NCBI GenBank assembly: GCA_903873565.1
Contig: CAIQOY010000331.1
Span: forward strand, 1-6,326
Source: an uncultured Actinomycetes bacterium
GTDB taxonomy: Bacteria > Actinomycetota > Thermoleophilia > Gaiellales > F1-60-MAGs149
Reading direction: 5' to 3'
Length of the DNA stretch: 6,326 bases
Shown: positions 1 through 5,885 of the stretch, piece by piece
Numbering within the stretch: the first letter of the stretch is position 1
Layout of the letters: each line of letters starts with the position of its first letter
Made by a program: the position numbers and the translations under genes
The notes under the pieces: model-generated
The model's database searches: none
What the model was told of the DNA's origin: nothing
What the model saw: only the letters and a program-made list of their open reading frames with translations

Positions 1-147
1 ATCAACACCGGCTTCATCAGCGCGGCCGAGGCGCCCTTCGGCGGCGTCAAGGAGTCCGGCATCGGCCGCGAGGGCTCACACCACGGGATCGAGGACTTCC
101 TCGAGATGAAGTACCTGGCCTGGGCCGGGATCAAGGACGCCGGGTAG
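1..147 (+). CDS. Aldehyde dehydrogenase, succinate-semialdehyde dehydrogenase-like (C-terminal 48 residues)
   Basis: Only the 3' end of the gene lies in the window; it is open at position 1 and stops with TAG at 145-147. The 48 visible residues closely resemble the C-terminus of GabD-type NAD(P)-dependent succinate-semialdehyde dehydrogenases: an INTGFIS strand, the PFGGVKESGIGREGS segment and then GIEDFLEMKYL. Family knowledge: these enzymes oxidise semialdehydes such as succinic or glutaric semialdehyde to the dicarboxylic acid in the cytoplasm. The catalytic Cys and Glu and the cofactor-binding loop lie upstream of the window, so activity and substrate cannot be checked. The gene is followed after 10 bases by the SDR gene on the same strand, so it is probably the first visible member of the operon. 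A glutarate-semialdehyde or other aliphatic aldehyde dehydrogenase is possible. Membership of the aldehyde dehydrogenase superfamily is secure; the substrate is not. Confidence 0.85.
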   Translation: MNTGFISAAEAPFGGVKESGIGREGSHHGIEDFLEMKYLAWAGIKDAG

Positions 148-157
148 CGCCGCGGCC

Positions 158-898
158 ATGGCGGAGCGCGTCATCGTCGTCACGGGCGGGGCCCAGGGCA
201 TCGGCCGCGCGATCGCCGCGGGGCTCGCGGCCGACGGCGCCGCGGTCGTGATCGCCGACCTCGCGGGGGCGGAGGCGGCCGCGGCCGAGCTCGGCGCGGA
301 CCACCTCGGCGTGGCCGTCGACGTCTCGAGCCCGGAGGGGTGCGCGCAGATGGCCGCCGCCGCGCTCGAGCGCTACGGCCGCATCGACGGGCTCGTCAAC
401 AACGCGGGCGTGTTCTCGTCGCTCGTGCCGACGCCGATGGAGGAGATCGACATCGACGAGTGGCGCCGCGTGATGGACGTCAACGTGCTCGGGCTGCACC
501 TCGCCACCCGGGCCGTGGTGCCCGCCCTGCGCGCGGCCGGCGGGGGGCGCATCGTCAACATCGCCTCGGGCACGCCGTTCAAGGGCGTGCCGTTCCTGCT
601 CCACTACGTCGCCTCGAAGGGCGCCGTGGTCGCGATGACGAAGGCCCTCGCCAAGGAGCTCGGCGGCGACGGCATCCTCGTCAACTGCGTCGCGCCCGGC
701 TTCACGCTGTCCGACGGGGTCAACGCCAACCCCGCGCAGATCGAGAAGCTGCAGGAGGTGTCGGTCGCGGCGCGCGTGATCCGCCGCGACCAGTTCCCCG
801 AGGACGTGGTCGGCGCGGTCGTGTTCTTCTGCTCCGAGGGCTCGTCCTTCATCACGGGGCAGTCGCTCGTGGTCGACGGCGGGGCCTACTTCAACTGA
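158..898 (+). CDS. SDR family NAD(P)-dependent oxidoreductase
   Basis: A 246-residue classical short-chain dehydrogenase/reductase, full length for the family. The Rossmann motif TGGAQGIG is at residues 9-16. Asp34, at the end of the second strand, favours NAD over NADP. A DV pair at 55-56 contacts adenine and NNAG is at 81-84. The catalytic tetrad is Asn109, Ser137, Tyr150 and Lys154 (YVASK), followed by the PG turn at 180-181. The C-terminus ends in the usual ITGQSLVVDGG pattern. It should interconvert a secondary alcohol and a ketone in the cytoplasm; the substrate is unknown. The ATG at 158 places the glycine motif at the normal distance from the N-terminus, although no clear ribosome-binding site precedes it. 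It follows the aldehyde dehydrogenase by 10 bases, and its TGA shares one base with the next ATG (TGATG), implying an operon with translational coupling. Confidence 0.93.
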   Translation: MAERVIVVTGGAQGIGRAIAAGLAADGAAVVIADLAGAEAAAAELGADHLGVAVDVSSPEGCAQMAAAALERYGRIDGLVNNAGVFSSLVPTPMEEIDIDEWRRVMDVNVLGLHLATRAVVPALRAAGGGRIVNIASGTPFKGVPFLLHYVASKGAVVAMTKALAKELGGDGILVNCVAPGFTLSDGVNANPAQIEKLQEVSVAARVIRRDQFPEDVVGAVVFFCSEGSSFITGQSLVVDGGAYFN

Positions 899-1455
899 TG
901 GCGGTCCTGCAGGTCCACGTCGTCGACTGCGCGGCCGGCGACGACCTCGCGCGGCCCGGTCCGACCGCCGTCTACGCGGCCGCCGCGAACGCCGCCGCCT
1001 ACCACCCCGACGGGCGGGCCGTGGCGGCCGCGGACGGCCGCCACGTCGTCTGGTCCGTGGTCGCCGAGGCGGCGCCCGACGCGCTCCTCGCCGCGCCGGT
1101 CGCGCTCGACGGGCCGCGGCTCATGCGCTGCGACCGCGTCGACTTCCCGGCCAACGGCGTCGCCTTCCTGCACACCCACCAGGGCCCGGGCATCCGCGTC
1201 CAGGTCGAGGGCCTGTTCGCCGTCGAGACCGAGGGCCGCCGGCAGGAGATCGACACCTGGGGCGCCTGGTTCGAGGCCGGCCCCGACCCGGTCTACGCCG
1301 AGGTGCGGGGCGGCGCGCCCGCCGCCTTCGTGCGCGTGATGCTGCTGCCGGTCGCGATCCAGGGCTCGCCGTCGATCCGCTACGTCCGCGACGAGGACCG
1401 CGACCGGCCGAAGAGCCAGTCGTACACGGTCTTCGTCGACGAGCCGCTGCCGTGA
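898..1455 (+). CDS. Cupin-fold protein of unknown function
   Basis: A 185-residue protein starting at the ATG that overlaps the SDR stop codon. The frame is open further upstream, but only this start avoids a long overlap with the SDR. The central part resembles a single cupin beta-barrel. A His-Thr-His pair (His92, His94) follows a short hydrophobic strand, then comes a QVEGLFAV strand, and a second strand pair runs from WFEAGPDPVYAEV to FVRVMLLP at about 124-151. Cupin motif 1 normally has a Glu four residues after the second His; here that position is Gly98. Motif 2 lacks its His. At most two of the usual four metal ligands are therefore recognisable. Residues 1-75 are Ala-rich with no signal peptide. 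The C-terminal tail (160-185) is charged and contains RYVRDEDRDRPKSQSYTVF. The stop overlaps the next gene by four bases (GTGA). It may be an isomerase, dioxygenase or sensor; the function is not assigned. Confidence 0.75.
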   Translation: MAVLQVHVVDCAAGDDLARPGPTAVYAAAANAAAYHPDGRAVAAADGRHVVWSVVAEAAPDALLAAPVALDGPRLMRCDRVDFPANGVAFLHTHQGPGIRVQVEGLFAVETEGRRQEIDTWGAWFEAGPDPVYAEVRGGAPAAFVRVMLLPVAIQGSPSIRYVRDEDRDRPKSQSYTVFVDEPLP

Positions 1456-3095
1456 CCCGGCTCGGCGGGCACGTCGTCGCCGACCAGCTGGTCGCGCAGG
1501 GCGTCGACACGGTCTTCGGGGTGCCCGGCGAGTCGTTCCTGACCGTCCTCGACGGGCTCTGGGAGCGGCGCGACCGGATCCGCTTCGTCACGGCCCGCCA
1601 CGAGGCCACCGCCTCGCACATGGCGGAGGCGTGGGGGAAGCTGACCGGCCGGCCCGGCGTCTGCCTGGCCACCCGCGGGCCGGGCGCCACGCACGCCTCG
1701 GTCGGCGTGCACACCGCGTTCCAGGACTCGACCCCGATGCTGCTCCTGCTCGGGCAGGTCGCCCGTCCGCACCTCGGCCGCGAGGCCTTCCAGGAGGTCG
1801 ACTTCGAGGCGATGTTCGCGCCGCTCGCCAAGTGGGCGCACCAGATCGAGTCCGCGGACGAGATCCCCGCCGCGGTCACGCGGGCCTTCGAGGTCGCGCT
1901 CGGCGACCGTCCCGGGCCGGTCGTGCTGGCCCTGCCCGAGGACATGCAGCGCGACCCGACCGACGCCCCCGACGGGCCCCGCGTGGCGCCCGCGCTGCGC
2001 GAGCCGGAGCCCGGCGACCTCGACCGGCTGCACGCCTGGCTCGCCGAGGCGGAGCGGCCCCTGATCGTGGTCGGCGGCCCGCGCTGGGACCAGGCCAGCG
2101 CCGACGCGCTCGCCGCCTGGGCCGAGGCCGCCGCCGTGCCCGTGGCGGCGCAGTTCCGGCGCCAGGACCGGATCGACAACGCCTCGCCCGCGTACGTCGG
2201 CGACCTCGGGCTCGGCTGCAACCCCGCGCTCGAGCGCCGCGTCGCCGAGGCCGACGTGCTGGTCCTGCTCGGCGGCCGCTTCGGCGACATCCCGAGCGGG
2301 GGCTACACGCGCCTGCCGGCCGACGGCGCCCCGGGGCAGCGGCTCGTCCACGTGCACCCCGAGGCGACCGAGCTCGGCCGCGTCTGGTCCGCCGACCTCG
2401 ACGTGTGCGCGGCGGCGCCCCTCGTCGTGGCCGGCCTCGCCGCGCGGGGCGCACCCGACGGCGCGGCCCGGCGGGCGTGGGCCGAGGCGCTGCGTGCCGA
2501 CTACGACGCCTGGTCGGAGCCCGCGCCGCGCGACCTCGACGGCGTCGACCTCGGGCAGGTCGTCGGGCACCTGCGCGAGGTCCTGCCCGCGGACGCGGTG
2601 GTCGCCAACGGCGCCGGCAACTACACGGTCTGGGTGCACCGCTACCACCGCCACCGCCGCTACGGCACGCAGCTCGCGCCCACCAGCGGCGCGATGGGCT
2701 ACGGGATCCCGGCGGCCATCGCCGCCGCGCTGCACGACCCGCGCCGCACGGTGGTCGCCTTCGCCGGCGACGGCTGCTTCCAGATGGCGGGGCACGAGCT
2801 GGCCACGGCCGTGCAGGAGGGCCTGCGGCTGGTCGTGATCGTCGCCGACAACGGCATGCTCGGCACGATCCGGATGCACCAGGAGCGCAGCTACCCGGGG
2901 CACGTCGAGGGCACGGGCCTGGCCAACCCCGACTTCGCCGCGCTGGCCGCGGCCCACGGCTGCCACGCGGAGCGGGTGCTCGCCGATGCCGACTTCCCGG
3001 CGGCGCTCGCGCGGGCGCTGGCCGCGGAGCGCCCGGCCGTGATCCACCTGGTCACGGACCCGCGCGCGATCACGCCGGGCGCCCTGCTCGGCTGA
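1452..3095 (+). CDS. Thiamine diphosphate-dependent enzyme, acetolactate synthase large subunit-like
   Basis: A 547-residue enzyme with the three-domain architecture of the acetolactate synthase/pyruvate oxidase family: pyrimidine-binding domain at about 1-170, central domain at about 185-330 and pyrophosphate-binding domain at about 370-535. The catalytic Glu that activates the cofactor is Glu51 (ARHEATASHMAEA). The ThDP/Mg motif is GDG at 439-441, with Asp440 and Asn467 as metal ligands. GPGATHASVG and FQEVD also match the family. The Trp of the biosynthetic acetolactate synthase VRQWQ segment is His476 here (IRMHQER). No small regulatory subunit gene follows. Hence a catabolic 2-oxo acid decarboxylase, carboligase or C-C lyase is more likely than an IlvB-type synthase. 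The start is GTG at 1452, overlapping the cupin stop by four bases without a Shine-Dalgarno sequence, which fits translational coupling. Family confidence is high; the exact reaction is unknown. Confidence 0.9.
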   Translation: MTRLGGHVVADQLVAQGVDTVFGVPGESFLTVLDGLWERRDRIRFVTARHEATASHMAEAWGKLTGRPGVCLATRGPGATHASVGVHTAFQDSTPMLLLLGQVARPHLGREAFQEVDFEAMFAPLAKWAHQIESADEIPAAVTRAFEVALGDRPGPVVLALPEDMQRDPTDAPDGPRVAPALREPEPGDLDRLHAWLAEAERPLIVVGGPRWDQASADALAAWAEAAAVPVAAQFRRQDRIDNASPAYVGDLGLGCNPALERRVAEADVLVLLGGRFGDIPSGGYTRLPADGAPGQRLVHVHPEATELGRVWSADLDVCAAAPLVVAGLAARGAPDGAARRAWAEALRADYDAWSEPAPRDLDGVDLGQVVGHLREVLPADAVVANGAGNYTVWVHRYHRHRRYGTQLAPTSGAMGYGIPAAIAAALHDPRRTVVAFAGDGCFQMAGHELATAVQEGLRLVVIVADNGMLGTIRMHQERSYPGHVEGTGLANPDFAALAAAHGCHAERVLADADFPAALARALAAERPAVIHLVTDPRAITPGALLG

Positions 3096-3097
3096 GC

Positions 3098-3115
3098 GGG
3101 GTCCTCTAGGATCCC
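3098..3115. repeat. Inverted repeat between the ThDP enzyme and Gfo/Idh genes
   Basis: GGGGTCCT at 3098-3105 and AGGATCCC at 3108-3115 are inverted copies with one mismatch, which would be a G-U pair in RNA. As RNA it folds into a 7-bp stem with a UCUA loop, beginning three bases after the ThDP gene stop codon. There is no T-tract, so it is not a canonical terminator. It overlaps the promoter-like box at 3107-3112 and could be an operator or a 3'-end stabilising hairpin. Confidence 0.5.
3107..3112 (+). promoter_or_regulatory. Putative -10 box for leaderless transcription of the Gfo/Idh gene
   Basis: TAGGAT fits the actinobacterial TAnnnT -10 consensus and ends 7 bases before the ATG at 3120. 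That spacing would place the transcript start at or beside the A of the start codon. No Shine-Dalgarno sequence precedes this ATG, in keeping with a leaderless mRNA. No convincing -35 element is seen 16-18 bases upstream. Confidence 0.5.
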
Positions 3116-3119
3116 GGCC

Positions 3120-4253
3120 ATGGCGGAGGTCGCGCGCATCGGGGTGATCGGCTGCGGGAGCCACGCCGTCCAGAACCTGTACCCGTGCTTCCGGCTGGCG
3201 GTCCACAACCCGCCCGAGCTGATCGGCGCGGCGATCGGCGACCTCGCCGAGGGCGGTGCGATCGGCGAGCTCGCCGCCTGCTGCGACGTCGACGGGGAGC
3301 GGGCGCGGGCCTGCGCCCGCGACTTCGGCATCCCGGCCGTCTACACGGACCACCGCGAGATGCTCGCGCGGGAGCGGCTCGACGGGGTGATCGTGGCCCT
3401 GCACCCGCGCCTGCAGCCGCAGGTGGCGATCGACTGTCTCGAGGCCGGGCTCGACGTCTTCGTCGAGAAGCCGCCCGCGGAGAACGTCGAGGACTGCCTC
3501 GCCCTGCAGGCGGCGGCCGCCGCGGCGGGGCGCTTCGCGATGGTCGGCTTCATGAAGCGCTTCTCCGAGCCGTACCGGCGCGCGCTGGCGATCGCGCAGC
3601 GCCCCGAGTTCGGGCCGCTGACCGCCTACGAGGCGCGCTTCACCTTCGGGGTCTACCCGCCGCGCTCGGTCTACGACTTCCTCAACGGCTTCACGTGCCA
3701 CCACCTCGACCTCGCGCGCTTCCTCGTCGGCGACGTCGAGTGGGTGATGGCGGCGCGCGCCTCGCGGATGCCCGGCGACGTGCGCGAGTGGACGCCGGGC
3801 ACGATCGACGTGCCGGTGACGGGCTCCGCCTGGCGCGACGGCTGGGCCCTGGCCGAGGGGCGCGAGCCCCCGCAGGAGGAGGCGTGGGCGTGCCTGCTCG
3901 GCTTCGCCGGCGGCGCGATCGGCACCCTCCAACTCAACTGCCTGGAGCGGCTCAACGAGCGCGTGGTGCTGACGGGCCACCGCAGCGTCGTCTTCGTCGA
4001 CGGCTGGCGCACGGTGACGGCCTGGCTCGACGGCGCCGAGACGCCCGAGGTCTGGGAGCCGCTCGACCAGCTGCCGCTCGACGCCCTCGACCCGCGCCAC
4101 CTGCACGGCTTCGCGGGCGAGGTGCGCCACTTCGTCGAGTGCGTCCGCGACCGCCGCACGCCGGACGTCACGATCGACGACGGCCTCGCGGCGATCCGGC
4201 TCGAGCAGGCGATCAAGCGCTCGGTCGCCGACCAGCGCCCGGTCGAGCTCTGA
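3120..4253 (+). CDS. Gfo/Idh/MocA family oxidoreductase
   Basis: A 377-residue cytoplasmic NAD(P)-dependent dehydrogenase. The N-terminal Rossmann domain (about 5-120) opens with IGVIGCGSH (residues 7-15). The family signature Glu-Lys-Pro is at 116-118 (VFVEKPPA), followed by the GFMKRF segment at 143-148 that begins the C-terminal alpha/beta domain. The likely catalytic histidine is His194 (TCHHLDLARF). The Asp usually found four residues before it is Gly190, which is unusual. The stretch between the glycine loop and the CDVD strand at 55-58 is longer than usual. Family members oxidise or reduce sugars, inositols and related polyols, often giving a lactone or keto product. The start at 3120 puts the glycine loop at the normal place. 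It lies 24 bases after the ThDP gene with its own promoter-like box, and the lactonase follows after 18 bases, so the product may be a lactone (inference). Confidence 0.92.
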   Translation: MAEVARIGVIGCGSHAVQNLYPCFRLAVHNPPELIGAAIGDLAEGGAIGELAACCDVDGERARACARDFGIPAVYTDHREMLARERLDGVIVALHPRLQPQVAIDCLEAGLDVFVEKPPAENVEDCLALQAAAAAAGRFAMVGFMKRFSEPYRRALAIAQRPEFGPLTAYEARFTFGVYPPRSVYDFLNGFTCHHLDLARFLVGDVEWVMAARASRMPGDVREWTPGTIDVPVTGSAWRDGWALAEGREPPQEEAWACLLGFAGGAIGTLQLNCLERLNERVVLTGHRSVVFVDGWRTVTAWLDGAETPEVWEPLDQLPLDALDPRHLHGFAGEVRHFVECVRDRRTPDVTIDDGLAAIRLEQAIKRSVADQRPVEL

Positions 4254-4271
4254 GGGCGGCGGGCGGGCGGC
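4254..4271 (+). other. G-run spacer immediately upstream of the lactonase start
   Basis: The 18 bases between the Gfo/Idh stop and the lactonase ATG contain only G and C. They carry GGG at 4254-4256, 4261-4263 and 4265-4267, plus GG at 4258-4259 and 4269-4270. On the sense strand this could form a two-layer G-quadruplex next to the start codon. There is no GGAGG-like ribosome-binding site. It may simply reflect base composition. Confidence 0.3.
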
Positions 4272-5039
4272 ATGCGGGTGCACGCGCTCCACTGCGGCGG
4301 CGACCTGCAGGACGTCGCCATCTTCGACCCGGCCCATCCGCGGGCCGGCGAGGCGCTCTACAACCCGTACTTCATGTACGTGGTCGAGCACCCGCAGGGC
4401 AACGTGCTGCTCGACACGGGCGCGCACCCGACCCTGCGCACCGACCCGCGCTCGCGCCTCGGCGCCATGGCGGACGTGTTCGAGGCGCTGCTCGAGCCGG
4501 AGCACACGGTGCCGGGCTGCCTGGCCGCGATCGGGATGACGCCCGCCGATATCGCCGTCGTGGTCCAGTCGCACCTGCACTTCGACCACGCGGGCGGGCT
4601 CGAGCACCTCGGCCACGCGCCCGTCTACGTGCAGCAGGCCGAGCTCGACTTCGCCTTCGACCGCACCCACGACCAGGCCGAGATCTACCTCGTCGACGAC
4701 TTCGCCGACGGCGTCGACTGGCGCCCCGTGGACGGCGAGCATGACCTCTTCGGGGACGGCGCGGTCGTCCTGCACCCGACGCCCGGCCACACCGCCGGGC
4801 ACCAGTCGCTGTGGGTCGCGACCCCGAGCCGGCCGACGTTCCTGCTCTGCGACGCGGCGTACCTGATCGCGCCGATGCGCGGGCGGCGGCTGCCGGGCGT
4901 CCTCTGGGACGCCGACGCGATGCTGGCCTCGTGGGACCGGATCGAGGCGATCGAGCGGGAGACGGGCGCGCGGCTCGTGGCCACCCACGAGCTCGACTGG
5001 GAGACCGCGGTGCCGCGGCCGCCCGACGCCTGGACCTGA
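4272..5039 (+). CDS. MBL-fold metallo-hydrolase of the N-acyl homoserine/gamma-lactone lactonase (AiiA/AttM-like) type
   Basis: A 255-residue protein, the usual length of AiiA/AttM-type lactonases. The dinuclear metal site is complete: His101, His103, Asp105 and His106 (HLHFDHAGG), His173 (TPGHTAGHQS), bridging Asp194 and His239. Tyr197, three residues after the bridging Asp, matches the Asp191/Tyr194 pair of AiiA, where the Tyr assists lactone ring opening. These enzymes hydrolyse acyl-homoserine lactones or gamma-butyrolactone, and paralogues act on other lactones. There is no signal peptide, so it is probably cytoplasmic. It follows the Gfo/Idh gene by 18 bases and is probably cotranscribed, which makes a lactone produced by that dehydrogenase a reasonable substrate (inference). 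Quorum quenching is the main alternative. The gene ends 6 bases from a convergent MBL gene with no terminator visible between them. Confidence 0.88.
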   Translation: MRVHALHCGGDLQDVAIFDPAHPRAGEALYNPYFMYVVEHPQGNVLLDTGAHPTLRTDPRSRLGAMADVFEALLEPEHTVPGCLAAIGMTPADIAVVVQSHLHFDHAGGLEHLGHAPVYVQQAELDFAFDRTHDQAEIYLVDDFADGVDWRPVDGEHDLFGDGAVVLHPTPGHTAGHQSLWVATPSRPTFLLCDAAYLIAPMRGRRLPGVLWDADAMLASWDRIEAIERETGARLVATHELDWETAVPRPPDAWT

Positions 5040-5045
5040 GCCCGC

Positions 5046-5885
5046 CTAGCGGCGCTCGCCGGCGACGAGCTGCCCGACCAGCTCGGCGAGGAGCTCGTCC
5101 CCCGCGGCCTCGGCGAGGGCGTCCTCGCCGTGCGCCTCGACGAGGTCGCAGGCGCGGCGCAGCTGGGCGAGGCGCGCCGCGTACGCGTCGGCGTCGGCGA
5201 CCTCCTCGTCGTGGCCCTCGAGCGCGTGGGCGGGATCGAAGCGGGCGAGCCGGTCGAGCAGGCCGCGCACCCCGGCGAGCGTGAGGTACTCCGGGTCGCC
5301 CCAGAGGCACTGGTACAGGGCGTCGCCGAGGAAGAGCACGCGGTCTGAGGGCTCCCAGACGACGACCGAGTCGTCCGCGTGGTCGCCGCCGACCAGCACC
5401 AGCTCGACCGCGGTGTCGCCGAGGTCGACGACGTGGCGGTCGGCGAAGGTCACCTGCGGCACCACGATCCGGAGGGCCGCGCGCTCGGACTCCGTGTACT
5501 CCGCCAGCAGGTGGGGGACCGAGAAGGCGAGCTCGAGGCCCTCCTCGGCGCGCCGGCGCAGCGACGCCTCGTCCCACGCGTAGCCGGCCTGCACGGCCAC
5601 GCCGGCCGCCGTGGCCTCGCTGGCGATCACCGGCACGTCGAGCGCGGCCGATCCGAACGAGTGGTCCCAGTGCCAGTGGGTGAGCGCGATGGCCACGACC
5701 GGCGGGCGCCCGTGGGCGGCGAGCTCGGCGGCGAAGGCGCCGAGGTGGGCGGGGGACGCGCCGCCGTCGACGACCAGGGTGCCGGCCGTGCCGCGGATCG
5801 CCCCGAGCACCGGGCGGTCCGTGCGCTCGTCCGGCGTGAAGCGGTCGACGCGCGGCGAAACGGGCTCGAAGCGGCAGGGCGGCAT
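5046..5885 (-). CDS. MBL-fold metallo-hydrolase, distinct from the neighbouring lactonase
   Basis: A 279-residue protein with a complete metallo-beta-lactamase metal site: His70, His72, Asp74 and His75 (THWHWDHSFGS), His169 (GGDHADDSVV), Asp188 (FLGDALYQ) and His225 (EGHDEE). The spacing and the GDHADDSVVVW segment resemble hydrolases of the beta-lactamase or glyoxalase II-like branch rather than AiiA lactonases. A C-terminal Ala/Leu/Glu-rich helical tail (about 230-279) is present, and the TIR-type Tyr of AiiA is not at the matching place. No signal peptide is seen, so a periplasmic or secreted beta-lactamase role is unlikely; the substrate is unknown. The ATG at 5885 leaves a normal N-terminal strand (VSPRVDRFTPDERTDRPVLG). 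It is divergent from the MttB-like gene across 11 bases and convergent with the lactonase gene. A TAGCAT box lies 11 bases upstream of its start, suggesting a very short leader. Confidence 0.88.
   Translation of the reverse strand: MPPCRFEPVSPRVDRFTPDERTDRPVLGAIRGTAGTLVVDGGASPAHLGAFAAELAAHGRPPVVAIALTHWHWDHSFGSAALDVPVIASEATAAGVAVQAGYAWDEASLRRRAEEGLELAFSVPHLLAEYTESERAALRIVVPQVTFADRHVVDLGDTAVELVLVGGDHADDSVVVWEPSDRVLFLGDALYQCLWGDPEYLTLAGVRGLLDRLARFDPAHALEGHDEEVADADAYAARLAQLRRACDLVEAHGEDALAEAAGDELLAELVGQLVAGERR

Noticed and set aside
151..171. Shared start context (CGGCCATGGCGGAG) of the SDR and Gfo/Idh genes as a regulatory repeat
   Set aside because: The match comes mostly from both proteins beginning Met-Ala-Glu with preferred codons. 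The TAnnnT box and inverted repeat before the Gfo/Idh gene are absent before the SDR gene.
340..897. Upstream extension of the cupin frame through the SDR gene
   Set aside because: The extension is arginine-rich out-of-frame translation of the SDR. The ATG at 898, overlapping the SDR stop, is the natural start.
1631..3109. Plus-strand open frame of 492 codons inside the ThDP gene
   Set aside because: It is low-complexity Arg/Pro/Gly translation, shifted relative to a gene with a complete ThDP enzyme signature.
3185..4744. Plus-strand open frame of 519 codons across the Gfo/Idh and lactonase genes
   Set aside because: It crosses two genes that have intact motifs in another frame, and it has Arg/Pro-rich composition typical of a GC-rich shadow frame.
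1380..4988. A 1202-codon open frame on the minus strand, antisense to the ThDP, Gfo/Idh and lactonase genes
   Set aside because: It is in register with the sense codons of three genes that share one frame. It stays open simply because those genes avoid TTA, CTA and TCA. Its translation is Arg/Val/Ala-rich with no domain, while the sense frames have clear enzyme motifs.
5050..5061. CGGCG-CT-CGCCG hairpin near the convergent gene ends as a terminator
   Set aside because: The loop is only two bases, the stem is five pairs, it lies inside the hydrolase coding sequence and no T-tract follows.
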